This document shows, in pieces, positions 18,303-28,052 of a stretch of 64,000 nucleotides of DNA. Below the pieces are notes generated by a model that did no database searches, was not told the origin of the DNA, and was given only the letters and a program-made list of their open reading frames with translations. A program made the translations under genes and the position numbers. Source of the stretch: Photobacterium sp. GJ3 (GTDB lineage: Bacteria > Pseudomonadota > Gammaproteobacteria > Enterobacterales > Vibrionaceae); assembly GCF_018199995.1 (NCBI RefSeq), contig NZ_CP073578.1, positions 1,116,001-1,180,000 of the forward strand. The letters are read 5' to 3'. Within the stretch, counting starts at the first letter, position 1; every line of letters begins with the position of its first letter.

Positions 18303-19520
18303 ATGTACGTCGCTCAACCCGGTCACATCGATCACATCAAACGGAACAATGCCGGGAGCGTCTACAAACTTATTGATCAGTATGGCCCGATCTCCCGGAT
18401 CGAGCTATCGAAAAAGAGCCAGCTGGCACCAGCCAGTATCACCAAGATTACCCGGGAGCTGTTCGAAGGCCATTTAATCAAAGAAGCTGAAATTCTTGAG
18501 TCCGGCAGTCGGGGACGACCGGCGATTGGTCTGGTTCCGGATAATGATGGCTGGCAGTTTCTTGGGATCCGGCTGGGTCGTGGATATCTGACGATTGCAC
18601 TGCATGAGCAGGGGGGCGATATCCTGTTTGAAGAACGGCAGGACATTCTGGAACGCAAGCAGGATGAGGTGCTGAACAAACTGCTCACCGAAATTGACAC
18701 CTTCTTTGCCCGTCATGCCAAATTGCTGGATCGGATCACGGCGATTGCGGTTTCGTTGCCGGGGCTGGTGAACTCTGAGAAAGGCATGGTGCTGCAAATG
18801 CCGCACTACGAAGTGAAAGACATGCCCTTGGGGCCCGCGATTCACAAGGCAACCGGCCTGCCTGTATTTATCGGTAACGATACCCGTTCCTGGGCACTGG
18901 CCGAGCAGTTGTTTGGCAACGCAAAAGATGTGGCCAATTCCATCCTGGTGTCTGTGCATCATGGGGTCGGGGCTGGGATCATTCTGGATAATCAGGTGCT
19001 ACAGGGACGAATCGGGAATATCGGCGAATTGGGCCATATTCAGATTCAGCCGGATGGATTGCCCTGTCATTGCGGCAACCGGGGGTGTCTGGAAACCGTT
19101 GCCAGTCTTCAGGCGGTTCGGGAGCAGGTGAAAAAAGGCCTGAGTCTGGGCGAGGCATCCTCGCTTTACGGCCAGGACCTGACCATTGAAACGATCTGCG
19201 AAGCAGCATTGCAGGGCGATCCGCTGGCGCACCGTGTGATCACTGAGCTCGGGCATCACCTTGGCCGGGCGATTGCCATTATGGTGAATCTGTTCACGCC
19301 GGAAAAAGTACTGATTGGGGGTGAGCTGAATCAGGCCAAGAAGGTGCTGTATCCGGCCATTTTGTCTTGCGTGAAGGCGCAGTCACTCCCGGTTTACAAC
19401 CAGGATCTGCAGATTGAAGAAACCAGCTTTTATACGCAGGCAACCATGCCAGCGGCAGCGTTGGTGAAGCAGGCGATGTACGACGGAACTTTACTGCTGA
19501 AACTGCTGGAAGAAGGCTGA
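18303..19520 (+). CDS. mlc: ROK-family repressor Mlc
   Basis: A 405-aa transcriptional regulator that matches E. coli Mlc nearly end to end (the N-terminus GHIDHIKRNNAGSVYKLIDQ parallels Mlc). Residues 15-75 form the winged helix-turn-helix (ISRIELSKKSQLAPASITKI). The ROK domain follows, with the structural zinc site H245, C255, C257 and C262 in GHIQIQPDGLPCHCGNRGCLE, two residues earlier than in E. coli. Mlc represses glucose-PTS and related genes and is sequestered at the membrane by dephosphorylated EIICB-Glc. NagC is the close paralogue and the alternative call, but the N-terminal match favours Mlc. Confidence 0.88.
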   Translation: MYVAQPGHIDHIKRNNAGSVYKLIDQYGPISRIELSKKSQLAPASITKITRELFEGHLIKEAEILESGSRGRPAIGLVPDNDGWQFLGIRLGRGYLTIALHEQGGDILFEERQDILERKQDEVLNKLLTEIDTFFARHAKLLDRITAIAVSLPGLVNSEKGMVLQMPHYEVKDMPLGPAIHKATGLPVFIGNDTRSWALAEQLFGNAKDVANSILVSVHHGVGAGIILDNQVLQGRIGNIGELGHIQIQPDGLPCHCGNRGCLETVASLQAVREQVKKGLSLGEASSLYGQDLTIETICEAALQGDPLAHRVITELGHHLGRAIAIMVNLFTPEKVLIGGELNQAKKVLYPAILSCVKAQSLPVYNQDLQIEETSFYTQATMPAAALVKQAMYDGTLLLKLLEEG

Positions 19521-19552
19521 TTTTTGCAGCGTTCCATCCCTCCAAACGACAT

Positions 19553-19580
19553 GATCCTGACAGCGGTTTCTGTCAGGATC
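19553..19580. terminator. Perfect hairpin downstream of mlc
   Basis: An 11-bp perfect inverted repeat GATCCTGACAG / CTGTCAGGATC with loop CGGTTT, 32 bases after the mlc stop. No T run follows, so it may be a weak terminator or a processing site. A short direct repeat (ACACCCAAGA twice) lies just beyond it. Confidence 0.5.
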
Positions 19581-19661
19581 AGCCAGACTTAAAGTAAACA
19601 GACCTCTTTGGGTGGCCATGGACACCCAAGAACACCCAAGAACAATTGAAGGCTGACACGC

Positions 19662-20027
19662 ATGAAGAAAGAGAAGATCACGGTCTTTTATGATGGTGCC
19701 TGTCCCACTTGTGTTCGGGACCGGGTCTGGTATGAGACGTGGCTGGGACGTCATCCGGAGCTGGTGGTGTGGTATGACATCACCGGTGAAGACGAAGCGC
19801 TGAAAGCTATGGGGATCGATCCGGATAAAGCTTTGCGGGAGCTGCATGTGCAGGACCAGCAAGGCGTGGTCCATCGCGAAATGGACGCGTACATCCTGCT
19901 GCTCAATCAGATTTGGTGGTTGCGCCCGGTTGCCTTTCTGATGGGGCTCCCGGGCATCCGGCAGGGCTTGTCAGCAATTTACCGGCGCATGGTCGATCAG
20001 CGTCTGAACCGAGAAGGCCGGGGATAA
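19662..20027 (+). CDS. Thiol-disulfide oxidoreductase DCC family protein (DUF393)
   Basis: A 121-aa protein with the family's defining N-terminal motif YDGACPTCVRD, a CXXC pair at C14 and C17, followed by the conserved ALRELHVQDQQG segment and a C-terminal half ending in LPGIRQGLSAIYRRM. The DCC family is thioredoxin-like in predicted redox chemistry, but no physiological substrate is established. It lies between mlc and the convergent Lon-domain gene, with seven bases between stops. Confidence 0.86.
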   Translation: MKKEKITVFYDGACPTCVRDRVWYETWLGRHPELVVWYDITGEDEALKAMGIDPDKALRELHVQDQQGVVHREMDAYILLLNQIWWLRPVAFLMGLPGIRQGLSAIYRRMVDQRLNREGRG

Positions 20028-20033
20028 GCCGGG

Positions 20034-20603
20034 TCAGAGATCGTCATGCTTGAGCTCCTCGTCAATCACATTGTGCAGAAAGGACAGCGCAGCACGGTGA
20101 TCATTCCGGCTCATAAACCACTGTTTCTGATTGGTCTCCAGCGGGAGGATTTCCAGCCAGCGCTGGCACACCCAGGCCATGTCGGTGAAATCCGGGTCCG
20201 GATAATTCGACGCATAATCCGGGTACTCATCAAACAGCGCTTCCAGACTGCTCGCAATGGGCTTGTCGATGAACCGGGGGGTACTGGCAGCCCAGTTTCT
20301 GATTGAGCTGACTTCACCGAAGCGCAGACCATCTTTTTCCTGCCAATGATTGTTGATGACAAACTTTTCTACACCTTTGATGGTGATGCCCAGTAACCCG
20401 TCGGGGAGTTGTTCGAAATCGGTGATTTCGGCCCGGGTGCCGAAATGGCAGAGAGAATCTCCGTCTTTCATGCACAGGCCGAAACCGTGACCGGAGGACA
20501 TGGCGAGCGTCACCAAGCGTGTATAGCGGGGTTCAAAAATCCGCAGTTTACTGACACCACCCGGTAAAACATAAAGCCGCAGTGGGAAAAGAGGTAACTG
20601 CAT
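20034..20603 (-). CDS. Lon N-terminal (substrate-binding) domain protein
   Basis: A 189-aa stand-alone version of the LAN/PUA-like substrate-recognition domain of Lon protease, without ATPase or protease parts. The conserved start LPLFPLRLYVLPGGVSKLRIFEPRY is typical. I use the ATG at 20603, which has AAAGG nine bases upstream and fits relatives; an ATG eight codons earlier (20627) is possible. The role of these stand-alone domains is not established. Confidence 0.85.
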   Translation of the reverse strand: MQLPLFPLRLYVLPGGVSKLRIFEPRYTRLVTLAMSSGHGFGLCMKDGDSLCHFGTRAEITDFEQLPDGLLGITIKGVEKFVINNHWQEKDGLRFGEVSSIRNWAASTPRFIDKPIASSLEALFDEYPDYASNYPDPDFTDMAWVCQRWLEILPLETNQKQWFMSRNDHRAALSFLHNVIDEELKHDDL

Positions 20604-20749
20604 AAGAATCAGCCTTTCTGACGTCATATTTGCCTGGGCTGCCTGCCTTTCTGGACGATCTGACCTCCGAAAATGCAGGCATTCACCCTACTCTGGCGCT
20701 TCTTATGAGTATATCTGTTCAAAGATGAAGCTTTGTCTGTTTTTCGATA

Positions 20750-22063
20750 TTACTGCAAGGATTGTAAAATAGCGAAAACCAGTTTTTTAAGCTGCTGATC
20801 CGTGGTGATAAAGGGCGGCATGATATAGATAAGTTTGCCAAACGGGCGTATCCAGACACCGTTGTCTACAAAACTTTGCTGAATGCTAACCATGTCCACA
20901 GGTGCATGCAGTTCCACAACACCAATCGCTCCCAGCCAGCGGACCGCTTTTACTTTGTCGGATTCCGTGAGGGCGGGCAGCAGTTCGGCGAGTTGCTGCT
21001 CGATCCGGTTCACCTGATCCTGCCATGCGTTGGTTGCCAGTAAAGCTAAACTGGCATTCGCAACGGCGCACGCAAGGGGGTTCCCCATGAACGTAGGACC
21101 ATGCATAAAGCAACCCGCTGCGCCGCTGCAGACTGTATCTGCCACTGTTTTGGTGGTGAGCGTTGCGGCCAGAGTCATATACCCGCCGGTAAGGGCTTTG
21201 CCTACACACATGATATCCGGGCTGATCCCGGCATGCTCGCAGGCGAAAAGTTTGCCGGTACGGCCAAAGCCGGTGGCAATCTCATCAACAATCAGCAGTA
21301 CGCCATAATCGTCGCACAGTTCCCGGACCCGACGTAAATAAGTTGGATGGTAAATCCGCATTCCTCCCGCACCCTGCACAATGGGTTCAAGAATCACGGC
21401 AGCCAGCTCCTGATGGTGCGCGGCAATCCTGGCCTTGAAATCTGCAATATCATCTTCCTGCCACGTGTCATGAAACCCAATTTCAGGTGAGTCTGCGAAG
21501 ATGTGCTCCGGCAGAAAACCTTGATACAGGCTGTGCATGGAGTTCTCCGGATCCGTCACTGACATTGCTGCAAAGGTATCGCCGTGATAGCCATGGCGTA
21601 ACGTCAGGAACTTGGCCCGTTGTTCTCCTTTGGCATGCCAGTATTGCAGCGCCATTTTCAGCGCAACCTCAACGGAAACAGAACCGGAATCGGCCAGAAA
21701 AACCTGCTGCAGCGGGGCAGGGCTCATGTCGATCAGTTTACGGCACAGCTCCACCGCAGGCTGGTGTGTTAACCCTCCGAACATCACATGAGACATCTGA
21801 TCCAGCTGATCTCTGGCAGCCTGATTCAGCACCGGATGATGGTAGCCATGAATGGCAGACCACCAGGATGACATGCCATCAATCAGCTCACGACCATCTT
21901 CGAGGTAAAGATGCACGCCTTTCGCATGGCTGACCGGGTAGCAGGGTAAGGGGTTGATGGTGGAGGTATAAGGGTGCCAGACATGCTCGCGATCGTAGTC
22001 CAGATCGACCCCAGGCGCCTTACACTGGTTGGAGGTCTCGTTATTTGTGGTGATTTTTTGCAC
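20750..22063 (-). CDS. bioA: Adenosylmethionine--8-amino-7-oxononanoate aminotransferase
   Basis: PLP-dependent class III aminotransferase converting KAPA to DAPA with SAM as amino donor, in biotin synthesis. The catalytic region reads [25 protein letters not shown] and GKALTGGYM (Schiff-base lysine). I place the start at GTG 22063, giving 437 aa: AAGG lies nine bases upstream, and the BirA operator is immediately next to it. The frame stays open to an ATG at 22168, but that would lie beyond the operator and promoter and adds 35 residues not found in relatives. It is transcribed divergently from bioBFCD. Confidence 0.95.
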   Translation of the reverse strand: MQKITTNNETSNQCKAPGVDLDYDREHVWHPYTSTINPLPCYPVSHAKGVHLYLEDGRELIDGMSSWWSAIHGYHHPVLNQAARDQLDQMSHVMFGGLTHQPAVELCRKLIDMSPAPLQQVFLADSGSVSVEVALKMALQYWHAKGEQRAKFLTLRHGYHGDTFAAMSVTDPENSMHSLYQGFLPEHIFADSPEIGFHDTWQEDDIADFKARIAAHHQELAAVILEPIVQGAGGMRIYHPTYLRRVRELCDDYGVLLIVDEIATGFGRTGKLFACEHAGISPDIMCVGKALTGGYMTLAATLTTKTVADTVCSGAAGCFMHGPTFMGNPLACAVANASLALLATNAWQDQVNRIEQQLAELLPALTESDKVKAVRWLGAIGVVELHAPVDMVSIQQSFVDNGVWIRPFGKLIYIMPPFITTDQQLKKLVFAILQSLQ

Positions 22064-22066
22064 AGA

Positions 22067-22097
22067 TGTAAACCTTGTGTTTTCTTTATGGTTGACA
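22067..22097. promoter_or_regulatory. BirA operator between bioA and bioB
   Basis: TGTAAACC at 22067-22074, 15 bases, then GGTTGACA at 22090-22097: the BirA (biotin repressor) palindrome known from enterobacterial and vibrio bio operons, with one mismatch in the right arm. It covers the -35 of the bioB promoter and the Shine-Dalgarno region of bioA, so biotinyl-AMP-loaded BirA would shut off both directions. Confidence 0.88.
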
Positions 22098-22119
22098 GTG
22101 TACCGACTCAAAGTAGACT
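22092..22119 (+). promoter_or_regulatory. Probable bioBFCD promoter
   Basis: A perfect -35 TTGACA at 22092-22097 and a -10 TAGACT at 22114-22119 with 16 bases between them. The -35 lies inside the right arm of the BirA operator, as expected for repression. Confidence 0.6.
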
Positions 22120-22201
22120 TGCAAGCATTCAAACCCGTGGAATTCTTGCGGTTATCGTGACAGCGCAACGGGGATATAAGAACAATGAATGAGGTTTACA
22201 C

Positions 22202-23251
22202 GTGGAAGTAAGACACGATTGGAGCATTGCAGAAGTACAGGCGCTTTTTGAAAAGCCGTTCATGGATTTGGTCTTTGAAGCACAGCAAGTGCACCGCCAG
22301 TATCATGAGGCGAATAAGGTGCAGGTCAGTACTCTACTGTCGATCAAGACTGGTGCCTGTCCGGAAGACTGTAAATATTGTCCGCAAAGTGCGCATTACC
22401 GGACCGATGTTGATCGTGAGCGGCTGATGGAAGTCGAGCGTGTACTGGATGCGGCTGAAAAAGCGAAACACTCCGGTGCGACCCGGTTCTGTATGGGCGC
22501 AGCATGGAAAAACCCGAAAGAGCGGGATATGCCTTATCTGCTGGAGATGGTTCGCGGTGTGAAAGCCATGGGTCTGGAAACCTGTATGACGCTGGGAATG
22601 ATCAGTGGTGAGCAGGCAAACACGCTGGCCGATGCGGGTCTGGATTATTACAACCATAACCTGGATACCTCGCCTGAATATTACGGCAACATTATCACCA
22701 CCCGGACTTACCAGGATCGTCTGGATACCTTATCCCACGTTCGTGATGCCGGGATGAAGATTTGTTCCGGTGGCATCATTGGCATGGGAGAAAGTGCCCG
22801 TGACCGTGCCGGCCTGCTGGTGGAACTGGCGAACCTGCCGGTACATCCGGAAAGTGTGCCTATCAATATGCTGGTGAAAGTGAAGGGCACCCCGCTCGAG
22901 AGTGTGGACGATGTTGATCCACTCGACTTTGTCCGGATTATCGCTGTGGCCCGAATCATGATGCCGAAGTCGGCTGTTCGCCTTTCTGCCGGCCGTGAAG
23001 GCATGAGCGCAGAAACCCAAACTTTGTGTTTCATGGCGGGTGCAAACTCGGTGTTTTATGGCTGCAAACTGCTGACCACACCAAACCCGGAAGAAGACAA
23101 AGACATGCAACTGTTCAAGAAGCTGGGGATTAACCGTCAGGAACAGGCGGCGAAACCAGATGAGATCCAGGAGCAGGAGCTGTTGGGCCAGGTCGCGCAA
23201 CGCGTCGCTTCCCGTCCGTCGGCTGATGACCTGTTCTACGATGCCTCTTAA
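22202..23251 (+). CDS. bioB: Biotin synthase
   Basis: Radical SAM enzyme that inserts sulfur into dethiobiotin. The 349-aa product starts at GTG 22202 behind GAGG. The SAM cluster motif CPEDCKYC gives C53, C57 and C60, and the rest follows E. coli BioB closely ([45 protein letters not shown]). It is first gene of the bioBFCD operon and overlaps bioF. The bases before the start contain another GGTTTACA, resembling a BirA half-site. Confidence 0.98.
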   Translation: MEVRHDWSIAEVQALFEKPFMDLVFEAQQVHRQYHEANKVQVSTLLSIKTGACPEDCKYCPQSAHYRTDVDRERLMEVERVLDAAEKAKHSGATRFCMGAAWKNPKERDMPYLLEMVRGVKAMGLETCMTLGMISGEQANTLADAGLDYYNHNLDTSPEYYGNIITTRTYQDRLDTLSHVRDAGMKICSGGIIGMGESARDRAGLLVELANLPVHPESVPINMLVKVKGTPLESVDDVDPLDFVRIIAVARIMMPKSAVRLSAGREGMSAETQTLCFMAGANSVFYGCKLLTTPNPEEDKDMQLFKKLGINRQEQAAKPDEIQEQELLGQVAQRVASRPSADDLFYDAS

Positions 23252-24437
23252 ACAGCGCCTGCATCAGGCCCTGCACCAGCGAGAAGTGCAGGGTCTGTAT
23301 CGTCAGCGTCGTACATTGGACAGACAGCTGTCTGAGGTCCGGCTGGCAGACAGCCAGCAACCGGTGCTGAACTTTTCCAGTAACGACTATCTGGGATTGG
23401 CGCAGTCACCTGAACTGATTCAGGCATGGCAGCAAGGGTTGTCTTCCTATGGTGCCGGCAGCGGGGCATCACCGCTGGTGACCGGTCATCACAGTCCGCA
23501 TCAGAATTTAGAATCCCGGCTGGCGGAATGGCTGGGATTTGAGCGCGCGTTATTGTTCAGTACCGGATTCAGTGCCAATCAGGCCGTGTTGTTTGCGTTG
23601 CTTCAAAAAGGTGATTGCCTGATTCAGGACAAACTCAATCATGCTTCACTGATGGAGGCGGGCATGTTGTCCCCGGCGACCATGCAGCGCTTTGCGCACA
23701 ATGATGTCGCTGCATTGCAGCAACAGCTGGCCAGACATGAGGGGAGTGATACGGCCCGGCTTGTTGTCACGGAAGGGGTGTTCAGCATGGATGGGGATCA
23801 GGCACCTTTGGCCGACATCGCATCCCTTTGTGAATCATCGCAAAGCTGGCTGATGGTGGATGATGCCCACGGTTGTGGTGTCCTGGGTGAAGCTGGGCGC
23901 GGCAGTTGCGATCAGGCCGGTATTCAGCCGGATCTTCTGGTGGTGACATTTGGTAAAGCCTTCGGCATGCAGGGGGCTGCCGTCCTGTGCAGTCAGGCAG
24001 TGGCAGAGTATCTGATTCAGTTTGCCCGGCATTACATCTATTCCACGGCAATGCCGCCTGCTCAGGCGTTTGCGTTGTGCACCGCGGTCGATTTGGTGCG
24101 TACCGAGCATTGGCGACGGGAAAAATTGCTGACCTTAGGTGAGATGCTGATCGAGACGCTGGCCCCGGACATTGGCCTGCAAGTCACTTCAACCCCGATT
24201 AAACCCATTTTGCTGGGAAACAGTGAACGGGCTATGTCGTTGTCGGCATCATTGGCGGAACAGGGCATTTGGGTCTCGGCCATTCGCCCGCCCACTGTGC
24301 CTGTCCATCAGGCGCGCTTGAGAATCACATTGACGGCGAGTCACACCGAAGCGCAGGTTTTGCAGCTTGCCCATTGTTTGAATGCGTCTTTTGAAGAGGT
24401 AACGGATGCAGCCAATCAAATCAATGAATCAGACTGA
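23241..24437 (+). CDS. bioF: 8-amino-7-oxononanoate synthase
   Basis: PLP-dependent condensation of pimeloyl-ACP/CoA with alanine to KAPA. The start at ATG 23241 lies inside the end of bioB (11-base overlap) and gives 398 aa beginning [11 protein letters not shown]; frames open further upstream are bioB read out of phase. Visible family motifs are [23 protein letters not shown], the [11 protein letters not shown] aspartate loop and the lysine motif VVTFGKAFG. It overlaps bioC at the 3' end, showing tight translational coupling. Confidence 0.96.
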   Translation: MPLKQRLHQALHQREVQGLYRQRRTLDRQLSEVRLADSQQPVLNFSSNDYLGLAQSPELIQAWQQGLSSYGAGSGASPLVTGHHSPHQNLESRLAEWLGFERALLFSTGFSANQAVLFALLQKGDCLIQDKLNHASLMEAGMLSPATMQRFAHNDVAALQQQLARHEGSDTARLVVTEGVFSMDGDQAPLADIASLCESSQSWLMVDDAHGCGVLGEAGRGSCDQAGIQPDLLVVTFGKAFGMQGAAVLCSQAVAEYLIQFARHYIYSTAMPPAQAFALCTAVDLVRTEHWRREKLLTLGEMLIETLAPDIGLQVTSTPIKPILLGNSERAMSLSASLAEQGIWVSAIRPPTVPVHQARLRITLTASHTEAQVLQLAHCLNASFEEVTDAANQINESD

Positions 24438-25233
24438 TTCAGAATTATGGAATGTTCACTCTGCCGAGAAACAGGCCATTGCCGCTAGCTTTGGGAAAGC
24501 GGCATCGGGTTACGATCAATCGGCGGCATTTCAACGCCGGGTCGGGCATCTGTTGCTGGATCGGCGACCGGATGTCGTCACAGGAACACACTGGTTGGAT
24601 GTTGGTTGCGGGACTGGCTATTTCACCCAGCAATTACAACAGTTGGAATGCCGGACGACAGCCATTGATCTGTCATTGCCGATGCTCGAACAGGCGCAAC
24701 TGAGGTGCCAGCATCAGGGAGTGTTTCAGTTGGCAGATGCCGAAGCTTTGCCTTTTGAAGATCAGCGGTTTGATGCTGCATTTTCCAGTCTTGCGCTTCA
24801 ATGGTGCCGTGATCTGAGTGTGCCATTGAAGGAGCTCCGGCGGGTCGTTAAGCCCGGCGGGTGGATTGGGTTCACCACGCTGGCCGCAGATTCATTATTT
24901 GAGTTGCAGCAAGCCTGGCAGGCGGTCGACCAACATCTGCATGTGAACGAATTCGACAGCCAGTCTGCTTTGCTCAGTGCAGTGAAAGCGGCAGGATTTA
25001 CTCAGTTTGACCTCTTGCTTGAGCCTGTTGTGATGCATTATCCGAGTGCGATGGCACTCATGAAAGATTTGAAAGGGATTGGTGCTACACATTTGTCGCA
25101 ACAGCGTCGGCAGGGTTTGTTTGGCCGCAATGCGCTCAAGCGGATTGAGGATGCTTACGCAAGTTTTCGGGATGATACGGGTCAATTACCAGCAACTTAC
25201 CAGGTTTGTTTTGGAGTATTAAAGAATGTCTAA
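24406..25233 (+). CDS. bioC: Malonyl-ACP O-methyltransferase BioC
   Basis: SAM-dependent methyltransferase that makes malonyl-ACP methyl ester, diverting fatty acid synthesis toward pimelate. The 275-aa protein has the class I SAM motif LDVGCGTGYF, followed by ADAEALPFEDQRFDAAFSSLALQWC as in E. coli BioC. The start at 24406 overlaps bioF by 32 bases and has AGAGG seven bases upstream; ATG 24424 is a weaker alternative. No bioH is visible in the window. Confidence 0.95.
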   Translation: MQPIKSMNQTDSELWNVHSAEKQAIAASFGKAASGYDQSAAFQRRVGHLLLDRRPDVVTGTHWLDVGCGTGYFTQQLQQLECRTTAIDLSLPMLEQAQLRCQHQGVFQLADAEALPFEDQRFDAAFSSLALQWCRDLSVPLKELRRVVKPGGWIGFTTLAADSLFELQQAWQAVDQHLHVNEFDSQSALLSAVKAAGFTQFDLLLEPVVMHYPSAMALMKDLKGIGATHLSQQRRQGLFGRNALKRIEDAYASFRDDTGQLPATYQVCFGVLKNV

Positions 25234-25915
25234 AGTTTTCTTTGTGACCGGAACGGATACCGACGCCGGAAAAACTGTGGCGACCCGAACCCTGATCGAC
25301 GCGTGTGTGCAGGCAGGATTCCGGACCGCAGGTTATAAACCAGTTGCATCCGGCAGTACGCTGACGGCTTATGGAATGCGGAATTCTGATGCACTGTTTT
25401 TGCAGGCTGCCTCAAATCCTGAACTCCACTATGAAGCCGTGAATCCTTTCACCTTTGAGCCGCCCATTGCGCCGCATATTGCGGCAAGTCAGGCTGGTGT
25501 TGAAATCTGCACGGATAAATTGTCCAGTGGGTTATACCGTCTGCAGGAGCAATCGGATGTAGTTTTTGTTGAAGGGGCTGGGGGGTGGCGGGTCCCTTTG
25601 TCTGATTCAGTGAAGTTTTCAGACTGGGTCAGACAAGAGAATCTGCCCGTGATTCTGGTGGTCGGGATGAAACTGGGCTGCCTGAATCATGCCATGCTGA
25701 CCGCGGAAACCATTGTCCGGGATGGACTGTTTCTGGCGGGATGGATTGCGAATCGGGTTGATCCGGAGGTCAGTTGTTATGCGGAAAATCTGGCTTATCT
25801 GGCAGCGAATCTGCCAGCACCCAAGCTGGGAGAGATACCTTATCTGCCGGATATCAGTAAACGGGATCTCACCGCATTTATTGATCAGGAACAACTGAAA
25901 GCCCTGATGTCATGA
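25226..25915 (+). CDS. bioD: Dethiobiotin synthetase
   Basis: ATP-dependent carboxylation and ring closure of DAPA to dethiobiotin. The 229-aa protein starts with the P-loop FFVTGTDTDAGKT, and carries the VEGAGGWRVPL motif near residue 115. It overlaps the bioC end by eight bases and closes the operon ahead of a hairpin terminator. The GGGGGG run in this gene is in frame and intact, which matters for judging the frameshifts elsewhere in this window. Confidence 0.97.
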   Translation: MSKVFFVTGTDTDAGKTVATRTLIDACVQAGFRTAGYKPVASGSTLTAYGMRNSDALFLQAASNPELHYEAVNPFTFEPPIAPHIAASQAGVEICTDKLSSGLYRLQEQSDVVFVEGAGGWRVPLSDSVKFSDWVRQENLPVILVVGMKLGCLNHAMLTAETIVRDGLFLAGWIANRVDPEVSCYAENLAYLAANLPAPKLGEIPYLPDISKRDLTAFIDQEQLKALMS

Positions 25916-25921
25916 AACAAT

Positions 25922-25946
25922 ATGCCGCCAGTCCGGCGGCATGTTT
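25922..25946. terminator. Terminator between bioD and the convergent membrane protein gene
   Basis: Stem ATGCCGCC / GGCGGCAT, five-base loop, followed by GTTT on the plus strand and AACA on the other side. Its layout resembles the hairpin at 27228-27262, indicating that the terminator was copied with the downstream gene. Confidence 0.75.
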
Positions 25947-25963
25947 GTGATTAGCGTGAATGA

Positions 25964-26632
25964 CTATGCCTGTTGTTGTTTCTTGCCAATAAGCTTCGGC
26001 AGACAGTACCAGGCAGAGGCCGCGAGGATCAGGCTGTAACCCAGGAATTCTACCCCTTCTTCCGCCAGGTTTTTCGCTTCACGGACATAATTGTCCTGCA
26101 TCGCGGTTTGCCACAGTTCCCCCATCCCGAATAGTCGTGAAAATACCATCAGAGTCGCCATACCACCAATCATCAGGCCAAAACTGGCATGTTGGCTGTA
26201 ATTAAGAAGAGGCTGCCGGGTGCTTTGTGGGTGGTAATAAGCATAGGAAAGACCAGCAATGGCCACCAGCACTGCCGGAACTTTCCAGAAGCCATGTCGG
26301 ATCAAATCAAAAACGCCATCCAGTTCGCGAATCAAGAGCACTAAAAAGAATGCCGATATCAATCCCGCAAAACTACTTTGTTCTGGATTCCTCATTGCAA
26401 CAAATGCATAAAGCGTACTACAGATAACAAGATATAATTCCTGTGAATACTCGACGAGAGAATTTTCACCAAGATTGCCACTGAATAGAAGGATTTCAAT
26501 TTGGATAATGAAAGCAGCGATAGCCGAAATACTCATCACAGCCAGAAAAATTGTCATTGGAACAAGGAGTTCGTATGCGGTTTTATTAGGTAATGTGCTG
26601 CCCAATGCATGTGAGTAGTCTTTGTTCATCAT
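25964..26632 (-). CDS. Inner-membrane protein, copy 1 of a tandem paralogous pair, function unknown
   Basis: A 222-aa protein with five or so hydrophobic segments (LLVPMTIFLAVMSISAIAAFI, FAGLISAFFLVLLIREL, VPAVLVAIAGLSYAYY, FGLMIGGMATLMVFSRLFG, LGYSLILAASAWYCLPKL). It closely matches the protein encoded at 27275-27955 over almost its whole length, including the C-terminal GKKQQQA. I use ATG 26632 or the adjacent 26629, where the paralogue also begins, rather than the longer frame to 26677. I do not recognise the family; charged pairs in the membrane part (IRELDG, LAEEGVE) suggest more than a structural role. Convergent with bioD. Confidence 0.8.
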   Translation of the reverse strand: MMNKDYSHALGSTLPNKTAYELLVPMTIFLAVMSISAIAAFIIQIEILLFSGNLGENSLVEYSQELYLVICSTLYAFVAMRNPEQSSFAGLISAFFLVLLIRELDGVFDLIRHGFWKVPAVLVAIAGLSYAYYHPQSTRQPLLNYSQHASFGLMIGGMATLMVFSRLFGMGELWQTAMQDNYVREAKNLAEEGVEFLGYSLILAASAWYCLPKLIGKKQQQA

Positions 26633-27227
26633 TTCATCTGTTCCATATCTATTATTTATTGTTGGGCTCGGTATCACGCAAATGCTTTGCGTGGTGAGGT
26701 GTTGGTTCCTTAATTGACCGATTCATCTTGATAAAATGACAAAGTTTAAATTTCGGGCTGAAGAGGTGAGGCAGAAGATCAGATATTTCAGTGTTGAATT
26801 ATTGTGTGACTGAGATTGCATTCAGTTATTTACATCTACAGTTTCACTAAAATACTTTTTCGCATGCATGCAGAGAGCATTTTCACAATGAACTGTACAG
26901 TTTTCATTATGATTGATGGGGCTCAATCACTATGCTTAAATATAGGGTGAGCACCGGGAAAACCTTCCAAAAAGGAATATTTTAGTTTCAGTCAGAAATC
27001 TGAATTGGCAAGAGCAGAGGTTCCGAGCACACATTCCGTTTCCATAAGGAGAAATTATCTCCGTTCTATATTTTTGAACTTTCGTTTGCAATAGATAATG
27101 GATGGGATATATATTTTTTTTCAGGTGTTTTAATGTCGGATTTTTCTTTTTTCTTTTTTCTTTTGCTTCGTTAACCCTCCGTGGGTCCCGTTTTATTTGC
27201 CATTGGAATTTTCTGGCCAGCTATAAA
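26633..27227. other. AT-rich intergenic region between the two paralogous membrane protein genes
   Basis: Nearly 600 bases, clearly more AT-rich than the flanking genes, with a long T/C-rich stretch at 27110-27165. It must include the promoter of copy 1 near its left end. Only frames of about 20 codons are open, none with a good ribosome site. I find no RNA gene or repeat that I can support. Confidence 0.4.
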
Positions 27228-27262
27228 ATAAAACATGCCACCAGTTCGATGGCATGTTTTAT
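27228..27262 (-). terminator. Terminator of membrane protein copy 2
   Basis: A 13-bp perfect stem ATAAAACATGCCA / TGGCATGTTTTAT with a nine-base loop, 13 bases beyond the stop of the gene at 27275. It resembles the bioD/copy 1 hairpin in its inner sequence (ATGCC, CCAGT, GGCATGTTT). Confidence 0.85.
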
Positions 27263-27274
27263 CGTCAGTGTGAA

Positions 27275-27955
27275 TTATTGAGCTTGCTGTTGTTTCTTAC
27301 CGACAAGCTTTGGCAGACAGTACCAGGCAGAGGCCGCGAGGATCAGGCTGTAACCCAAGAGTTCTACCCCTTCTTCCGCCAGGTTTTTCACTTCACGGAC
27401 GTAATTGTCCTGCATTGCGGTTTGCCACAGATCCCCCATCCCGAACAGTCGTGAGAACACCATCAGGGTCGCCATGCCGCCAATCATCAGGCCAAAACTG
27501 GCGTGTTTGCTGTATTGACGCAGGGGTTGCTGAGTGCTTTGCGGATGTTGGTACGCGTAGGCGATACCGCCAACAGCCACCAGAACCGCGGGGACTTTCC
27601 AGAAACCGTGTTTGATCAAATCCAGGACACCGTCCAGCTCGCGAATCAAGAGCACCAGAAAGAATGCCGATACCAGGACCGCAAAACCACGCAGTGCTGG
27701 CTTCTTCACAGCAACGGCTGCAAAAAGTGCGCTGCTCAGGGCCAGATACATTTCCTGCGTATACTCGACAAGTGAGTCCTCACCCAGATTCCCGCTCAAT
27801 TGCAGCACCTCGATTTGGATGATGAAAGCGGCCACTGCAGCAATGACAGCGACAGCCATAAAGATTGCGATTGGAATGAGCAGTGTTCGTGCGTTTCCCT
27901 GCGTGTTGCTCTGCGTTGTTGCGCTATCCAATGCTTGCGAATAGAGCTTTTTCAT
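27275..27955 (-). CDS. Inner-membrane protein, copy 2 of a tandem paralogous pair, function unknown
   Basis: A 226-aa multi-pass protein, paralogue of the one at 25964-26632. The blocks FFLVLLIRELDGV, HGFWKVPAVLVA, HASFGLMIGGMATLMVFSRLFGMG and LWQTAMQDNYVRE are practically identical in both, while the N-terminal 30 residues differ. The strict conservation of the second half suggests recent duplication or gene conversion. The nearby 51-aa gene lies upstream on the same strand behind a hairpin. No function recognised. Confidence 0.82.
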   Translation of the reverse strand: MKKLYSQALDSATTQSNTQGNARTLLIPIAIFMAVAVIAAVAAFIIQIEVLQLSGNLGEDSLVEYTQEMYLALSSALFAAVAVKKPALRGFAVLVSAFFLVLLIRELDGVLDLIKHGFWKVPAVLVAVGGIAYAYQHPQSTQQPLRQYSKHASFGLMIGGMATLMVFSRLFGMGDLWQTAMQDNYVREVKNLAEEGVELLGYSLILAASAWYCLPKLVGKKQQQAQ

Positions 27956-28052
27956 AATTTACCTGCACAGTGTTCAGAATAATTTTTGGGACTAGTATCA
28001 CATAATCAATCTGAATGAGAACTGTATTTACATTATTATGACGCAGAAATGA

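Noticed and set aside
22064..22168. N-terminal extension of BioA to an upstream ATG
   Set aside because: It would cross the BirA operator and the promoter region, adds 35 residues foreign to the family, and the GTG at 22063 has a ribosome site.
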